Below, piece after piece: positions 33,011-44,535 of a stretch of 64,000 nucleotides of DNA. This stretch comes from Lumbricus terrestris. Lineage: Eukaryota > Annelida > Clitellata > Crassiclitellata > Lumbricidae. The notes under the pieces were generated by a model, which did no database searches, had not been told where the DNA came from, and saw only the letters and a program-made list of their open reading frames with translations. How positions within the stretch are numbered: the stretch's first letter is position 1; every line of letters begins with the position of its first letter. Location of the stretch: positions 35,819,133 to 35,883,132 of the forward strand of contig OX457052.1 in assembly GCA_949752735.1 (NCBI GenBank). Reading direction: 5' to 3'. A program made the position numbers and the translations under genes.

Positions 33011-34200
33011 ATTCAGCGTTTGTAAGAAGCAACCAATCGAACGCCACTCTATGCCACGCACACATTTTTTAGGCAGCATGAAATAATTGACGTCATGGAT
33101 TCTCACTGTCTACAAGTTCGTTGGACACACTTTGTTACAAATACTGCCGTCGCCATGACAAATCATTTCGCCATTGTCGTATGGATACGGTTGACAACAT
33201 GAATAACACCCTTCTGCCTATATTATTGTCCTCTGTCATTTTACGTATTCATTAGGCTGGAACCTGCAAATCCAGTCCACATCTGTTGGACACCCTTAAA
33301 TGTGTGCCACAGACATAATTTAATTCGTCGACTTCGTTTTTTAATGATAACCACTAGACAAAAAAGTCGACATTCAGTGACCCAAAATCCCTAATTATTA
33401 TAGCCAAAAGTTCTTCTGCAGCTGTTCCGAGGGAAACGGCCTATGTTGTCACAAGCCCTCGTTAAATCTAGATCCATCCATCCATCCATGCCCCGGTCAT
33501 TTTAGATTAGTGTCAGTCCCAAGCCAAGATAACGGAGGAGGGCCACACAATTCTTTGTAATAAGCCAGAGTCGGTTGCAGTAACCAACCACAAGCTGGAG
33601 CACACGGCATCAACGGGTAACCGTATCCTACTCACTTATGAATTCGGATGGGTTCGCACAATAAAACGCACTCTTTAGACACCACTAAAAGTTGTAAATT
33701 GCTGTTATATAAGTGGAATTTGCATAATTTATTACGTTGAGTTGCTGATGGAAGAATAAATGCAACGTAAATATGTTGGTAATCTGTCAAGTGTGTAGGG
33801 CCAGTCGAAATACGGACAAGAGAGGAGGGTGGCGTCAATCATGTGTGTTTGAGCACAACGTCACTAATCAGTAATTATACAGTCGCATAATTATAAGGCA
33901 CGTATCGTTGTACTCGACGGCATTAGCGTTACATCTTCACTTGACGAATGGTGCCCGAGGGTTAAATTGAATGATGACGACGCTAATGATATTTGCTTTC
34001 ACACAGTGTCTTTAAACTGAAACCACAGCAAGAGCGTTCTGTCATCAATGATTCATCAATTTAATCATGTTCACAGAACTAAGTAACTCTCGGAATCGAG
34101 ATAATACAACTTTGGAGACGAAATCTGTCATTGTTATCATAAACTTTTTTACATAGGTATTACTCTCTCAGCAGGAACATCGCGGATGTGGTCTTTGTTC
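33011..34200. other. Non-coding with family G and P fragments
   Basis: A diverged family G copy lies at 33405-33490 (GAGGGAAACGGCCTATGTTG, then ATCCATCCATCCATC). CAGTCCCAAGCCAAGATAAC followed by GGAGGAGGGCCACAC near 33510 is an inverted family P block. No exon is supported. Confidence 0.45.
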
Positions 34201-34209
34201 GGGATAAAC

Positions 34210-34285
34210 CAAAATTTGATAGCCATTGTCATCGTCATCGTCGTCGTCGTCATCATCATCGTCATCATCAGCAGCAGCATCATTA
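34210..34285. repeat. CAT/CGT trinucleotide run
   Basis: ATCGTCATCGTCGTCGTCGT followed by CATCATCATCG and CAGCAGCAGC. It is positioned just before a family Q copy, the same relation as at 43995-44535. Confidence 0.85.
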
Positions 34286-34289
34286 TGAG

Positions 34290-35135
34290 AAAAATTAATG
34301 AGAAGTTAGAAATCGCCTTGAATTGTGGATTCGTCTCTCGTGTTAGATGGATCCATACTTTTAACAATAATTATTTATTATGGCAGGAAAAAGACCATTG
34401 TCATGTTTGGGATGTTATAGATGTGTAGCTTGATGGATGGATCCAGATTTTGACAGCATAGACCGTTGCCTCGAAAAAAATTTTTTGGGCACTAGGTCAT
34501 GAAACTGTTTATATAATATTGAGCCGACCCTGGACGGAACGGCGAAACATGACGTTATTATTATTCCACCACAGTTTAATGTCGTCCTATAACATCAATG
34601 GCCGTTGACGACAATACAAAAAAAATTACTAACAATGCAATGAAAACAAACTTCTAGGATCCTAAAAACAACATCAACAGGACTGCGTTACCATATAAAC
34701 TCCAAAACACTATAGCTCTACAGTCTCAGGATTAGTAAACATGACGTTGAATCAAATTTGGACAATAAATAGCGTCTTTCGAAAACCTTTAAAAGGTGTT
34801 CAATTTCAAAAGTTATTGCTGGATTACAAACATGATGTCAGTACATAATGACGACAATTTCTAAGGCGCCGTATCACAGCGCACGCTGTTAGAATGGCAC
34901 CTCGACAAAGATAATCCCTCAGTCAGCAGACCTATGTGATAGCGTTACCATAAACTCCAAAACACTAAAGCGCTACAGTCTCAGGACGAGTAAAGAGCTC
35001 CAGCTTGTTAACCAGCGCTGTGTCTTGTTTATTCATTCATATTGATAATTTATATAGCGCCTCTTCAGGACACGTAATCAGAGGCTAACCGAAACCGGTA
35101 ACAACTAAAGAAGCGAGATTTATCTAGACCTTCAA
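34290..35135. repeat. Dispersed composite family Q, copy 3
   Basis: GTGGATTCGTCTCTCGTG, the core CCTTTAAAAGGTGTTCAATT (near 34787), GGATTACAAACATGATGTCA, GCACGCTGTTAGAATGGCAC and the antisense LINE tail TTTATATAGCGCCTCTTCAG. It includes an inner duplication: CATAAACTCCAAAACACTA occurs near 34696 and 34951. Confidence 0.6.
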
Positions 35136-35372
35136 TATCAAACTATGTGGGGTCAGTTGCAGATGGAGGAACTCGCAGAAGAAAAGGCTCTACGCTGTAC
35201 TGTCGGAGCGGGAGAGATGGAGACGACAAGCTGTCTGTTGATTTTGTTTTGACTGAGGGATACTGCATCAGCTGCATGGCTTCTCTAACTTCTCTTCTTT
35301 GTCATCATAATTAATTCTTTGGCCTCTTTAAATAGTGTGGCCAGCTGCAAAGAATTCAAGTTACCCTCTGGT

Positions 35373-35539
35373 CAGTGGCGTAGCCAGGAATTTTTCATGG
35401 GGGGGGGGTTTATGGCCGAAGACCATGTTTTTTGCTATTTTTTCTTACTTAAATGGAAAAATAACCTTAAAAAAACTTTTTCCACGGAGCCAATGGGGGT
35501 GGTTTAACCCCCGAAACCCCCCCCTTGCCTACGCCACTG
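35373..35539. mobile_element. hAT-type MITE, 167 bp, TSD CCTCTGGT
   Basis: Starts CAGTGGCGTAGCCAGG and ends GCCTACGCCACTG, with a perfect 8-bp TSD CCTCTGGT at 35365-35372 and 35540-35547. It contains a G9 run near the left end and C runs near the right. Non-autonomous. The short frames on both sides are incidental. Confidence 0.9.
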
Positions 35540-35547
35540 CCTCTGGT

Positions 35548-36189
35548 TATCTGAAATCGTTAATTACCCAATGCGGTATAGGAATCAAATGCTAACCTTC
35601 ACCACCGTGCAGTTAAGAAGTGTTAAGAAGTGGGTTAGCAAATTCTAAAAACCACCGAGAATCACTTATCGAAAGTATATACCGCTTTGTGAACGTATTC
35701 AATGTATTAGAAGCTCTAAATAATTTTTAAATACTGAGAGAGTGGTTTTAAAGCGACAAACATTTAACGCTACAACACATGCTATTTGTAACAACCGATC
35801 CATCATGCGTGCTCAATATTAGACTAAAGAAAAATACCAACTGGGCCTCATTTATTGTCTCTACATGTATTTGTTAAAAACTTATTACTATGAATAATAT
35901 TTGTTGTTGTTTTCAGTTTATTTGTGTTTGTTGCATGAAATAAGTATCTACTGTAAATGGACGCTAATGAAAAAAACTGTTTTGAATGGGGTAACCTCAA
36001 ATCGTACAGGGTTTGATGAAACCGATTTCAAATTAGGTCTACTTCCGAGTGTAACTTGAAACCGGATTTAACCTACCTCCACGCCCCCCCCCGCAATTTG
36101 AACGCGGCGTCAAGTTATTGGGGTGGGGGCAATAATGTGAAGTGGGGGTAATACGAAACTGCTACACTTGGATTGCTAAATAGCTTGCG
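35548..36189. other. Non-coding; nothing recognised
   Basis: AT-rich, with C/G homopolymer runs near 36085 and 36120. There is a local duplication of AAGAAGTGTTAAGAAGTGGG at about 35615. No supported exon or TIR. Confidence 0.45.
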
Positions 36190-36710
36190 TTCAGCCGAAG
36201 CTGGCGAATAAAATGCGTCTCATGTACACGTTGTAAAGGTGTTCAATCTCAGCACTATTTATTACGTTTTGTGGAACGACATTTTAATGGTTGTAACTTA
36301 GAAATGTTGTTGAACGTCGTTTATGCCTTTCTAAAATTATCCTGAGTGGTGACCTCTAGAGTTCGTTTAGTTGTTTTTTCACATATAATTATGTGTCATC
36401 ACAAAGATAATCACCGTTGCCCTCCTCATTATTTATGCTTGTCACTGGCACCACCAGAAGATGTTAATTCACATCAACGGTCCTAGATGCCATTAGGGAC
36501 CGCTGCGGCCAGCAGCATCACTTGATATCGATAATAGTTTATCAACTGATTTTGAGTTAATTGTCAGACTATCAATGGATGGACGGATCCAGATTTGAAG
36601 AGGGCTAGCGAAAGCAGCTTAATCGACTATCGATATGGCGAAGCTGACGAATAAATTACGCCAGTAGGGCACGTTTTACAGGTGTCGTCTTTGTTTTTTT
36701 GAGTAAGTTT
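36190..36710. repeat. Dispersed family P units (two core motifs)
   Basis: Core motifs at about 36227 (ACGTTGTAAAGGTGTTCAAT) and 36682 (CACGTTTTACAGGTGTCGTC) flank the P body: AGAGTTCGTTTAGTTG, ATCACAAAGATAATCACCGT, GCCCTCCTCATTATTTATG, CACTGGCACCACCAGAAGAT, GAAGCTGACGAATAAATTAC. This is a head-to-tail arrangement. Confidence 0.6.
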
Positions 36711-37092
36711 ATTAACGAAAATAATTATATGGACCGTCCATAAATACATGTAGTGATACGCAATTTAGGGTGATGTTTTACTCCTCTCTTCGTCCCACGC
36801 TGTCAACAAGTCTAAACCTCTCAACCAAGAAATTAAAATGCGCATCAACTTCTGCCCCCCCCCCCCCGATAAAACTAGATGCTCAGAATGTTATATGCAA
36901 ATTTTTTTATAGGTTTCAAAATAAAGTAATTATAACTATACAAATACTTGAAACAGAAATATAGTAGAACGAAGAAAATGGAGAGCGAGCGAGCATGATA
37001 TATATTACTCTGCATTCCACAAAATGAAAAGCTGTGGCAAAATCATCACAGTTATTTGAAATGTCTAATGACAATGACTCTAAACAATCAAA

Positions 37093-37205
37093 ACTATTGA
37101 TGGATGGATCCGATTTGACCAGGGTCTATGACAACAAAGGCCGTTACCCTGGTCAGAAATTTGCTCGACATATTGCAGCACTTAAGAGCAAGATACTGAA
37201 CCAGT
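37093..37205 (-). repeat. Dispersed family G, antisense copy
   Basis: GGATGGATCCGATTTGACCA, GGGTCTATGACAACAAAGGC and CGTTACCCTGGTCAGAAATT. It ends CAGCACTTAAGAGCAAG, the reverse complement of the + copies at 39104 and 61120. Confidence 0.7.
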
Positions 37206-37239
37206 GGTCGTTGACGTCAATATACTTCTCTTTGCAAAA

Positions 37240-37520
37240 AAAGGTGTGTGGCAGCTATTGTATATAGCGTGGGATTAGTTGCGGTTTAACAGCGCTGTTT
37301 CATGGCGAAGATGATCACCGTCGCCCTCCTCCTTTTTTCTAGTATTAAGACTTCAACCACCGGAAGAATAAGTTTAATTTTGTGACCTTCACAATCCGTA
37401 AAGATGTTGAACTTATAATATCCTGCTGATATGCTAAACCCGATAATAGTATAGATTTGGTTAAGCTGACGTATAAATTGTGTCACTGTGACACGTTTTA
37501 GAGGTGTTTAATTACATAAA
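37240..37520. repeat. Dispersed family P unit
   Basis: GATGATCACCGTCGCCCTCC, CAACCACCGGAAGAATAAG, TAAGCTGACGTATAAATTGT and the core CACGTTTTAGAGGTGTTTAA in order, followed at once by CATAAATGATCACCATTGCC. The next unit therefore seems to start head to tail. Confidence 0.6.
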
Positions 37521-37529
37521 TGATCACCA

Positions 37530-37700
37530 TTGCCCTGCTTCTCTATCGTCATCATCGCCGTCGTCGCCGCCGCAGCAGCCGAAACCGCCATCACCACCAC
37601 TACCACCACCACCGCCACAATCACCACCGCCACCACTACCACAACTACCACCACTCCCATCATCATTATCGTTGTCACCATCATCAAAGTCTTCATCATT
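37530..37700. repeat. Degenerate CAC/CAT/CGC trinucleotide tract
   Basis: CATCATCGCCGTCGTCGCCG passes into CACCACTACCACCACCACCG and CATCATCATTATCG. All overlapping frames (Pro-, His-, Thr- or Gly-rich) are by-products of the repeat. Confidence 0.85.
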
Positions 37701-37799
37701 ACCGTCATATTTGACTTGCATTCATGACTTCTAGGCTCTGCTCCAAGTCCGTCTTGGCCTCGAACGAGTCTGAGTTTCGAGTTTGCGACCTCACTTACC

Positions 37800-38000
37800 C
37801 GGTACCCATTTAGTTTGTTTGGACTGAAATCTGGAATCGCTACCATAAACTTCAGATATCTAATGCATTGTTCCGGAGCTAGGTGCAGGGTATCAACTTA
37901 ATCAAGAGCGTTGATTCTTTCCAAGATTTAACATAGCACCTCTTCAATAAACCTGATCGGAGTTGACTGAAACTAATTTTATATATATTTATTAAATATG
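37800..38000. repeat. Dispersed family Q, partial copy with LINE tail
   Basis: CTGGAATCGCTACCATAAAC, AGAGCGTTGATTCTTTCCAA and ATAGCACCTCTTCAATAAAC match the right half of family Q. Confidence 0.5.
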
Positions 38001-39100
38001 AGTATATTGTATTTTTACCAGAATCGCCTTTTAAATATTTGTCTAGCTATAATAATTATGTGCATTGGTTGCGTTATATTTGTGTCCATTAAACACCTTA
38101 AGATATCATAAACATAATCTATATAAATATCAATCGCTTAAGCGAATTGCTTTCATGGCACTTTCCGCCCAGCTAAAGACCTGCAAAACGGCTTCAATCA
38201 ACCATCACAATTCTATAATCTTCCCTCATTATCTCCTCATTTAATTTCTGAGACCGTTATGGTTCAAGTCAAAACTAGATTACTTTTTCTGCTGAAGCTA
38301 AACACCTTAGTTATGACAATTTGCAAGTCTATATATGTTGGCCAAAATTCATTGAGGTTCGATTGACAGCTCAAAATTTGCCCTTGCAAAAATAATGATC
38401 TGATGACATCGTATACTGCCTTTTAACATTTTAACATTGGCGCTATAGAAGTTATAATATTAAATTAGGTATTAGTTAGGTTGACTCATTGGTCACCTGT
38501 TATCTAGGTGAATGGAGTCTGTTAATGATAGCTCTTGACAACGTTTGACAACATGTCCGAAATATTGACTCTGCAATTAACGATTTTTCAAATTCTAGTT
38601 CTATTCATGTGTTGGATGTCCTACTTGGACGTATGCGTTGAGCTGAGAGCGCTTCTGAGTAGTCCACTTGAAGAGGCGCTATATAAAACTGATTAAGCCA
38701 ACAAACCTATATAGATAGATATTCGTTTAATTGACAGAATAACCGGTCGACATAACGCGACAGTTAACAAGCACAAAGGAGCAGCGAATAAAGCCTAGTA
38801 AACGCTTTAATACAGCTGCCGTGTTATGAAGTTTTTATTGTTTTTAAACTATATAATTTGTTATCTGAGATGACGAAAGGAGCGGGGATTATGGGAAGGC
38901 CATGTAGGAAACGGCTGGACGTGTGACACAGACTGGTGCGAAATGGAGATCTACAAAATTGAGCAGAATTCGAACGATTTCCGTGTTCAATTATACACCT
39001 TTCAAAATTGTTGCAAATTGCCTTATATATACATATAGTCCAAACTCCTCTTCGATTATTTTTTTAATAATTTTTAAAATATTTTTGTATGTTTATTAGC
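38001..39100. other. Non-coding with a sense LINE tail
   Basis: A + strand LINE tail lies at 38635-38697 (GAGCGCTTCTGAGTAGTCCA followed by CTTGAAGAGGCGCTATATAA). Nothing else is recognised. Confidence 0.5.
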
Positions 39101-39103
39101 CAT

Positions 39104-39205
39104 GAAAAAAGCTCCTAAGTGCTGTAATACGCCGAGCAAATTTCTGTCCAGGGTAACGGCCTCTGTTGTCATAGACCCTGGTCAAATCGGATCCATCCAT
39201 CCTCT
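39104..39205 (+). repeat. Dispersed family G copy
   Basis: GCTCCTAAGTGCTGTAATAC, GCCGAGCAAATTTCTGTCCA, GGGTAACGGCCTCTGTTGTC, ATAGACCCTGGTCAAATCGG, ATCCATCCATCC. The CCAGGGT/ACCCTGG pair can form a hairpin. The tail is tetranucleotide, as in LINE or SINE 3' ends. Confidence 0.75.
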
Positions 39206-39338
39206 TCGATACGTCTGTTCTTATCCCTTTGTCGATTGAAAACGGCTTTTGCATCAAAAATGACAACCATGATCTTCGAGATGACGAAAGTATAATTATT
39301 AGGGTCGGATATATCTACAAAGAGATTCTTGATATAGA

Positions 39339-39547
<209 letters not shown>

Positions 39548-39935
39548 TTCATAATTATTAGACTATATGTATTAAATCTCCTCGCAATGGAAATTACCTA
39601 TTGAATAATTATTCATTGCTTAGTTGGTTTTACAATATTATACAATCATGTTATTTGACCCACATATTAATTTTGAACGATAAGGAGGATTCAGAGTTTA
39701 GCGAACGAGAGGAACAGAGGTTGTTGACGTTGGCAATTTTTTTGGCCTATTAAAAAACCTAGTCACGTTTTTAACTGTAACGATGATGCTTTAACAGTGA
39801 TATTATGGTAGGCCGAAGCATAAATCGGCGCTAACTGTGCAAAATGATTGCACACCTCTTTTAAGATGAAAAGTTGGCCTATAAGATGATGCAGAGCGTA
39901 ATTTTAGTTGGCCTAATCATAGGCCCATTAAATGG

Positions 39936-40052
39936 TCTCTTTCAGGATCACCTAAGCGGTCCTTTTAGGACCACCCAAGCGGTCCTTTTAGGGCCACCCA
40001 AGCGGTCCTTTCAGGGCCACCTAAACGGTCCTTTTCAGGGCCACCCAAAATT
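39936..40052. repeat. 23-24 bp minisatellite, five units
   Basis: Units such as GGTCCTTTTAGGACCACCCA and GGTCCTTTTAGGGCCACCCA, each followed by AGC or AAC. Each unit is partly self-complementary (GGTCC...GGACC), so single units can fold. Confidence 0.85.
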
Positions 40053-41929
40053 ATGCAAGAATGCGAGACAACATAATCATTACGTCATACGAAACACTAC
40101 ACTCTTGGTTTACATTTTCTGCGTCTAAGTCAGAGGAGCCAATGTCAACGCCTCATTTTTGCCCCCTCTCGATAGAATAGATGTGGGCGATACCTATTAT
40201 CTTCATATTATCTTCACCACTGCGTGCTGTCATCGCATAAAAATATTACTATGTAGGCACGTTATATCGGCGGAAACCCGCACAAAAAAATTAATGGTTC
40301 CACATCTTTTCTAGTTTAAAGTTTGCTCTAAAAGAATATAATATAAATATCATCAGCATACAATGACTTATCATTTGCACCTTTTCGGGTTATCTGTTTA
40401 AAGGATAATAAGATATGGTAATTGACGTCAATTTTTGAAAATTAACGATAAACACTTTGTCTGCATTATAGATAGCACGGCATTTATAGCGTCGGTAACA
40501 GATGAAAACAAATTTGAATTGAGTGAAAATTATTCCTTACTCAAAGTTTAAATAATTATTTAAAAATGACAGTATGGACATGTCGACGAGGCTGGCTTTA
40601 AAGTTTATAAAGTAGTTCAGTTTCTTCTTTCCAGGAGATAAAATAATATATGGAAATACTAAGGAAACAAGATTTTCACATTTCTTGTCTCAGGATGGGG
40701 CGAGAATTTTGTGGTGCTTGGTTGAAAGCCATAAACATAGGTGACACAGATCTCTGCATAGATTTGAAGTTGAAGAGACAACTACTGCATCCAATGCTGG
40801 ATTTTCATCAAATGTAGTCACATGATATCTGAAAGATTTTTGATTATCATTGCTTGAAGTAGGCCTAAAGAATTAATTTGACCATCAAGAATGTACCTTC
40901 AACCAGAAGTCTGCCATGATGCATAAAATATAGTTGCGACAATCACTGGTGGACATTTTTTATTAATAGTATTTGAATTATAAACATAATTAATGTGGCG
41001 TAAATATTTCCTGTGGTTTTGCTAGGCCCTATTTGACCCTCAATTGGTACTTTTATTATAGAATCATCTTAACAGTAGTTTTAAATGACTGGTTTTTGCA
41101 GGGTTGGTCTCTGAATAACAATCATTATAATATTATTTGATTTTGACACTTAAATGATAAAATTGCGTTCTATTTAGCAAACTCTTGCAACATGCCAAAG
41201 AGCAAACCTTTTTCCAATGCTATACGCTACCTCACATATTTTATCCCTTTATGCTGAACTATAATACCGGGCGCTAGACGTCCATTAGACACCTTTCTAT
41301 TGTGGCAAAGACGTTATATAAGATTTTCCTTACTTTAACGCTATACATAAAGAATTAAAACGTTAACGGCCTGCGTGCCATACCACGGAAGCAGAATCTA
41401 TATAAAATAATAATTCATACTTAGGGCGTCCAATCTAAAACTGCTCATTCATTGTGAGCGCCTGTTCTAATACTGGTTGAAACAAGAGAACGGAAGCTTA
41501 TATAATGATCACTGTTATCACACAGTGTCGCTACATTGAAATTAGAACAACAGTCTTCAATTGGTTCGCGGACGATTCATCAACGTACAACTGATAGGCT
41601 ACTGCATCCAATGCTGGATCTTCACCAAATAATATCTGATATAATCACAGACGATTCGTCCAGCGGTGGTTGAGTAAAAACGGGTTGATGAAAAGAATTC
41701 TTGTGACATGAAAGTGTGACTAATAAAAATATGTTTTCCTGAAATGGAAATGGGTGTAGCAAAATAAATACATATTGCGCGGTCCGGAGTGAAGTGATTA
41801 CTAGACACAATTATTATGATGATCTGTATCAAAGAACCAGTATTTTTGATAAAAAGATATATTGTTAAACGAACATAATATATTTACAACTACACAATGA
41901 AATCTTATTTATCTAGTTGGCGTTTACTA
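40053..41929. other. Non-coding; one short direct repeat
   Basis: ACTGCATCCAATGCTGGAT at about 40785 recurs at 41602, followed in both by TTCA(T/C)CAAAT and by ATATCTGA. No exon, TIR or long tandem array is seen. Confidence 0.45.
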
Positions 41930-42238
41930 CTTTCCGATGTTATAAGTTGACTCTTTTTTGTCCTTATCTATGCCAGTCGAAAGATTTCTCTTAGCACTGG
42001 ATGGTAAAAACTCATTTTAGACACCTTATAATTTTTATAAATAGTCCATATAAAAGTGTCTTTCTTTGTTGGTTTATAATAGTCCTTTCATAAAATCATT
42101 GTTACGAATAGTGAAACAGTTGAACTTTACCACTCAAATTTTTTTTGCCGCGCTAACCCCTCCAGATCAGAATTAAAATGCCATGAATATTAGTCACACT
42201 CAACATTATTTTATTTTCACCAAACAACATTATTCAAT

Positions 42239-42239
42239 G

Positions 42240-42275
<36 letters not shown>

Positions 42276-42485
42276 CATATATGATATATATATGATATAT
42301 ATATGACATATATGATATATATATATGATATATATCATATATAATATCTATGATATATATATATGATATATCATAAAATATGATACATATCATATATATC
42401 TATGATATATATCATATATATCATAGATATATCTTATATATATATATCATATATATATCATTTATATGAAATATATAACTGATAT
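42239..42485. repeat. (AT)n array with palindromic ATATGATATAT units
   Basis: Pure AT passes into imperfect repeats of ATATATGATATATATC, which are self-complementary and prone to cruciforms. Confidence 0.95.
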
Positions 42486-42574
42486 ATCATCGGCAACCCG
42501 TAAAAATGGTCTGGTCATAATGACCCATAGACAAAATAGACTTGATGAACCACTCAATTGGAGACGTCGTCATG

Positions 42575-42761
42575 TTGAGGTATGTATATATATATATATA
42601 TCATAATTATATCATATATATATATCACATACATATATCATATATGATGTATATCATTTACATGGTATGTGACATATATCATATATGTTATATATATATA
42701 TATCATAGATATATCTTATATATCATATTTATCACATATATAAATGATATATAAATAATGA

Positions 42762-42814
<53 letters not shown>

Positions 42815-42815
42815 A
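42575..42815. repeat. Second (AT)n array ending in (CA)n
   Basis: ATATATATATCATAATTATA-type text continues to a pure AT run (about 42765-42800) and CACACACACACACA. Confidence 0.95.
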
Positions 42816-42856
42816 TAATAATCCTATGCTCTGAAAATTCCACACCTCGTTAAGTT

Positions 42857-42968
42857 GTGTTGAATCCTAGTACCTTGCTCTTAAGTGCTGTAATACGCCG
42901 AGCAAATTTCTGTCCAGTGTAACAACCTCTGTTGTCATGGACCCTGGTCAAATCGGATCCCTTCCATC
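42857..42968 (+). mobile_element. Family G element, insertion visible in family R
   Basis: The uninterrupted R copy near 61690 reads TGTTCTATCCAAGACG. Here TGTTGAATCC is followed by TAGTACCTTGCTCTTAAGTG ... CTTCCATCC and then AAGACG. This defines an element of about 110 bp with ATCC on both sides. Confidence 0.7.
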
Positions 42969-43159
42969 CAAGACGTGGAAAAGCAGTGTAAGCACACGAA
43001 GCTCGGCACCCCTTCAAAATGGCCCGGTCATAATCGCCCATAGACAAAATAGACTTGATGAACCACCCAATTGGAGACGTCGTCATGTTGAGGTCTAATC
43101 TTTGGCACATGTTTGAAGCCATTGACATTTCCCGGGCAACGGTGGCACTCCGACAGCAG

Positions 43160-43450
43160 TGGGACGCTTGGAGGGGGCTGGATACAGTGGATAGGCGTTG
43201 ATTGGGTTGGGGCTGGATGGGGGCTGAGTGGGGACGCAGGGTGGGGGTCGAGGGTGGGACAAGGTGGGGCGGAGTGGGGCGAGATGGGCAGAGTAGAGGC
43301 GGATTGAAGTGGCGGACGGAGTGGGGGTTGCGGGCTGGCTATGGTTGGGACGGATGGGATGGGATGGGTGGCTCGAGGAGAGTTTGGGGAGGGGAGAGGC
43401 GGTTGGGGCGGGGCGACAACGCGAACTTTGCCCGAGAACGCTGGGTGAGG
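43160..43450 (+). repeat. G-rich purine-skewed tract
   Basis: Repeated GGGTGGGG-, GGAGTGGGG- and GGGATGGG-like words on the + strand, with many runs of three or more G. G-quadruplex formation is plausible on this strand. Open frames on both strands (Pro-rich on minus, Gly/Trp-rich on plus) follow from the composition. Confidence 0.7.
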
Positions 43451-43599
43451 CTGGGTGGTGCTGAAAAACCAAATTTCACGGGGAAAAGCTCGGAAACACA
43501 GTTAGTACAGATAGCACAGTAAGCTTATGGTATTTTATGTTTTATGGCCATCAAAGACTTTGATATCGAACCCAGCTGTTTCGAGTTCTGAAACAACTA

Positions 43600-43950
43600 T
43601 TCTTTTGAAAATTACGCTTAAATTGCGTCCTAGTATCACGTTTAAAGGGTGTTCAACTGTAGTATTATTTATTACGTAAACTTCGTGTAGCAACCTCTAG
43701 TGTCCGTTTTACTTGCTATTTCCAAAGCGCTATGACGTTTCGATAATTAATCAACGTCGCCCTTCTTCTTTTATATAGTTTTCAATATTTTATACTGTCC
43801 ACACAGGTCTTCGCTTGTCTCAGTCATCAATAATAAATTGTTGTATTAAATGTGATATGCCTATCGGAATAGTAGCGAAGCTGACGAATAAATTGCGTCA
43901 GTGTATCCCCTCTTAAAGGTGTTTAATTTCTTTTGTTACATTCATTAATT
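43600..43950. repeat. Dispersed family P, complete unit between two cores
   Basis: Core CACGTTTAAAGGGTGTTCAA at 43641 and core CCTCTTAAAGGTGTTTAATT at 43908 are 270 bp apart. Between them lie GTATTATTTATTACG, CAACCTCTAGTGTCCG, CGTCGCCCTTCTTCTTTTAT and GAAGCTGACGAATAAATTGC. This is the clearest head-to-tail case. Confidence 0.7.
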
Positions 43951-43994
43951 ATTAAGCATGGCCAGAGACAATTGAATCCCTTTAAGTTTATTTA

Positions 43995-44267
43995 GTGATT
44001 GCGTCATCGACATCGTCATCGACATCGTTATCGTCATCGTCATCGACATCGTCATCGACATCGTTATCGTCATCGTCATCGACATCGTCATCGACATCGT
44101 TATCGTCATCGTCATCGACATCGTCATCGACATCGTTATCGTCATCGTCATCGACATCGTCATCGACATCGTCATCGACATCGTTATCGTCATCGTCATA
44201 GTCAACCTCATCGACATCGTTATCGTCATCGTCATCGACATCGTCATCGACATCGTTATCGTCATCG

Positions 44268-44341
<74 letters not shown>

Positions 44342-44461
44342 AGCAGCATCAGACTCATAGTCATCATCATTATCATCATCGTCATCGTCATGTTCATCGT
44401 CGTCGCCGTCGTAGTCGTCATCGTCATCGGCATCGTCGTCATCATCATCATCATCATCATT

Positions 44462-44532
<71 letters not shown>

Positions 44533-44535
44533 ATT
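43995..44535. repeat. (CATCGT)n/(CAT)n array, about 540 bp
   Basis: CGACATCGTCATCGACATCG, GTTATCGTCATCGTCATCG blocks of about 48-54 bp repeat in higher-order fashion to about 44265. They are followed by two pure CAT/ATC runs (44265-44330 and 44440-44530) separated by CAGCAGCAG and CGTCGTCGCC variants. The 195-237 residue frames (His/Arg, poly-Met) are not genes. Confidence 0.95.

Larger units (their letters stand above)
42501..43094. repeat. 80-bp direct duplication flanking AT array and family G
   Basis: 42502-42581 and 43015-43094 both carry TGGTCATAAT-type text, CATAGACAAAATAGACTTGA, TGAACCAC(T/C)CAATTGG and GAGACGTCGTCATGTTGAGG. The pair brackets a second AT array and the family G insertion. 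This suggests a local duplication with the AT array as breakpoint. Confidence 0.8.
41930..43100. repeat. Dispersed family R, copy 1 (expanded and interrupted)
   Basis: CTCATTTTAGACACCTTATA, AGTCCATATAAAAGTG, AATAGTGAAACAGTT, then after AT arrays AATTCCACACCTCGTTAAGT, CCAAGACGTGGAAAAGCAGT and GACTTGATGAACCACCCAAT. Copy 2 at 61425-61840 has the same order with no AT expansion. A family G element interrupts it at 42857-42968. Confidence 0.65.

Noticed and set aside
33955..33975. CCCGAGGGTTAA as a piggyBac-type right end
   Set aside because: No matching left end with TTAA was found within a plausible distance.
37508..37846. Val/Gly/Pro/His-rich frames on both strands
   Set aside because: Trinucleotide repeat artefacts.
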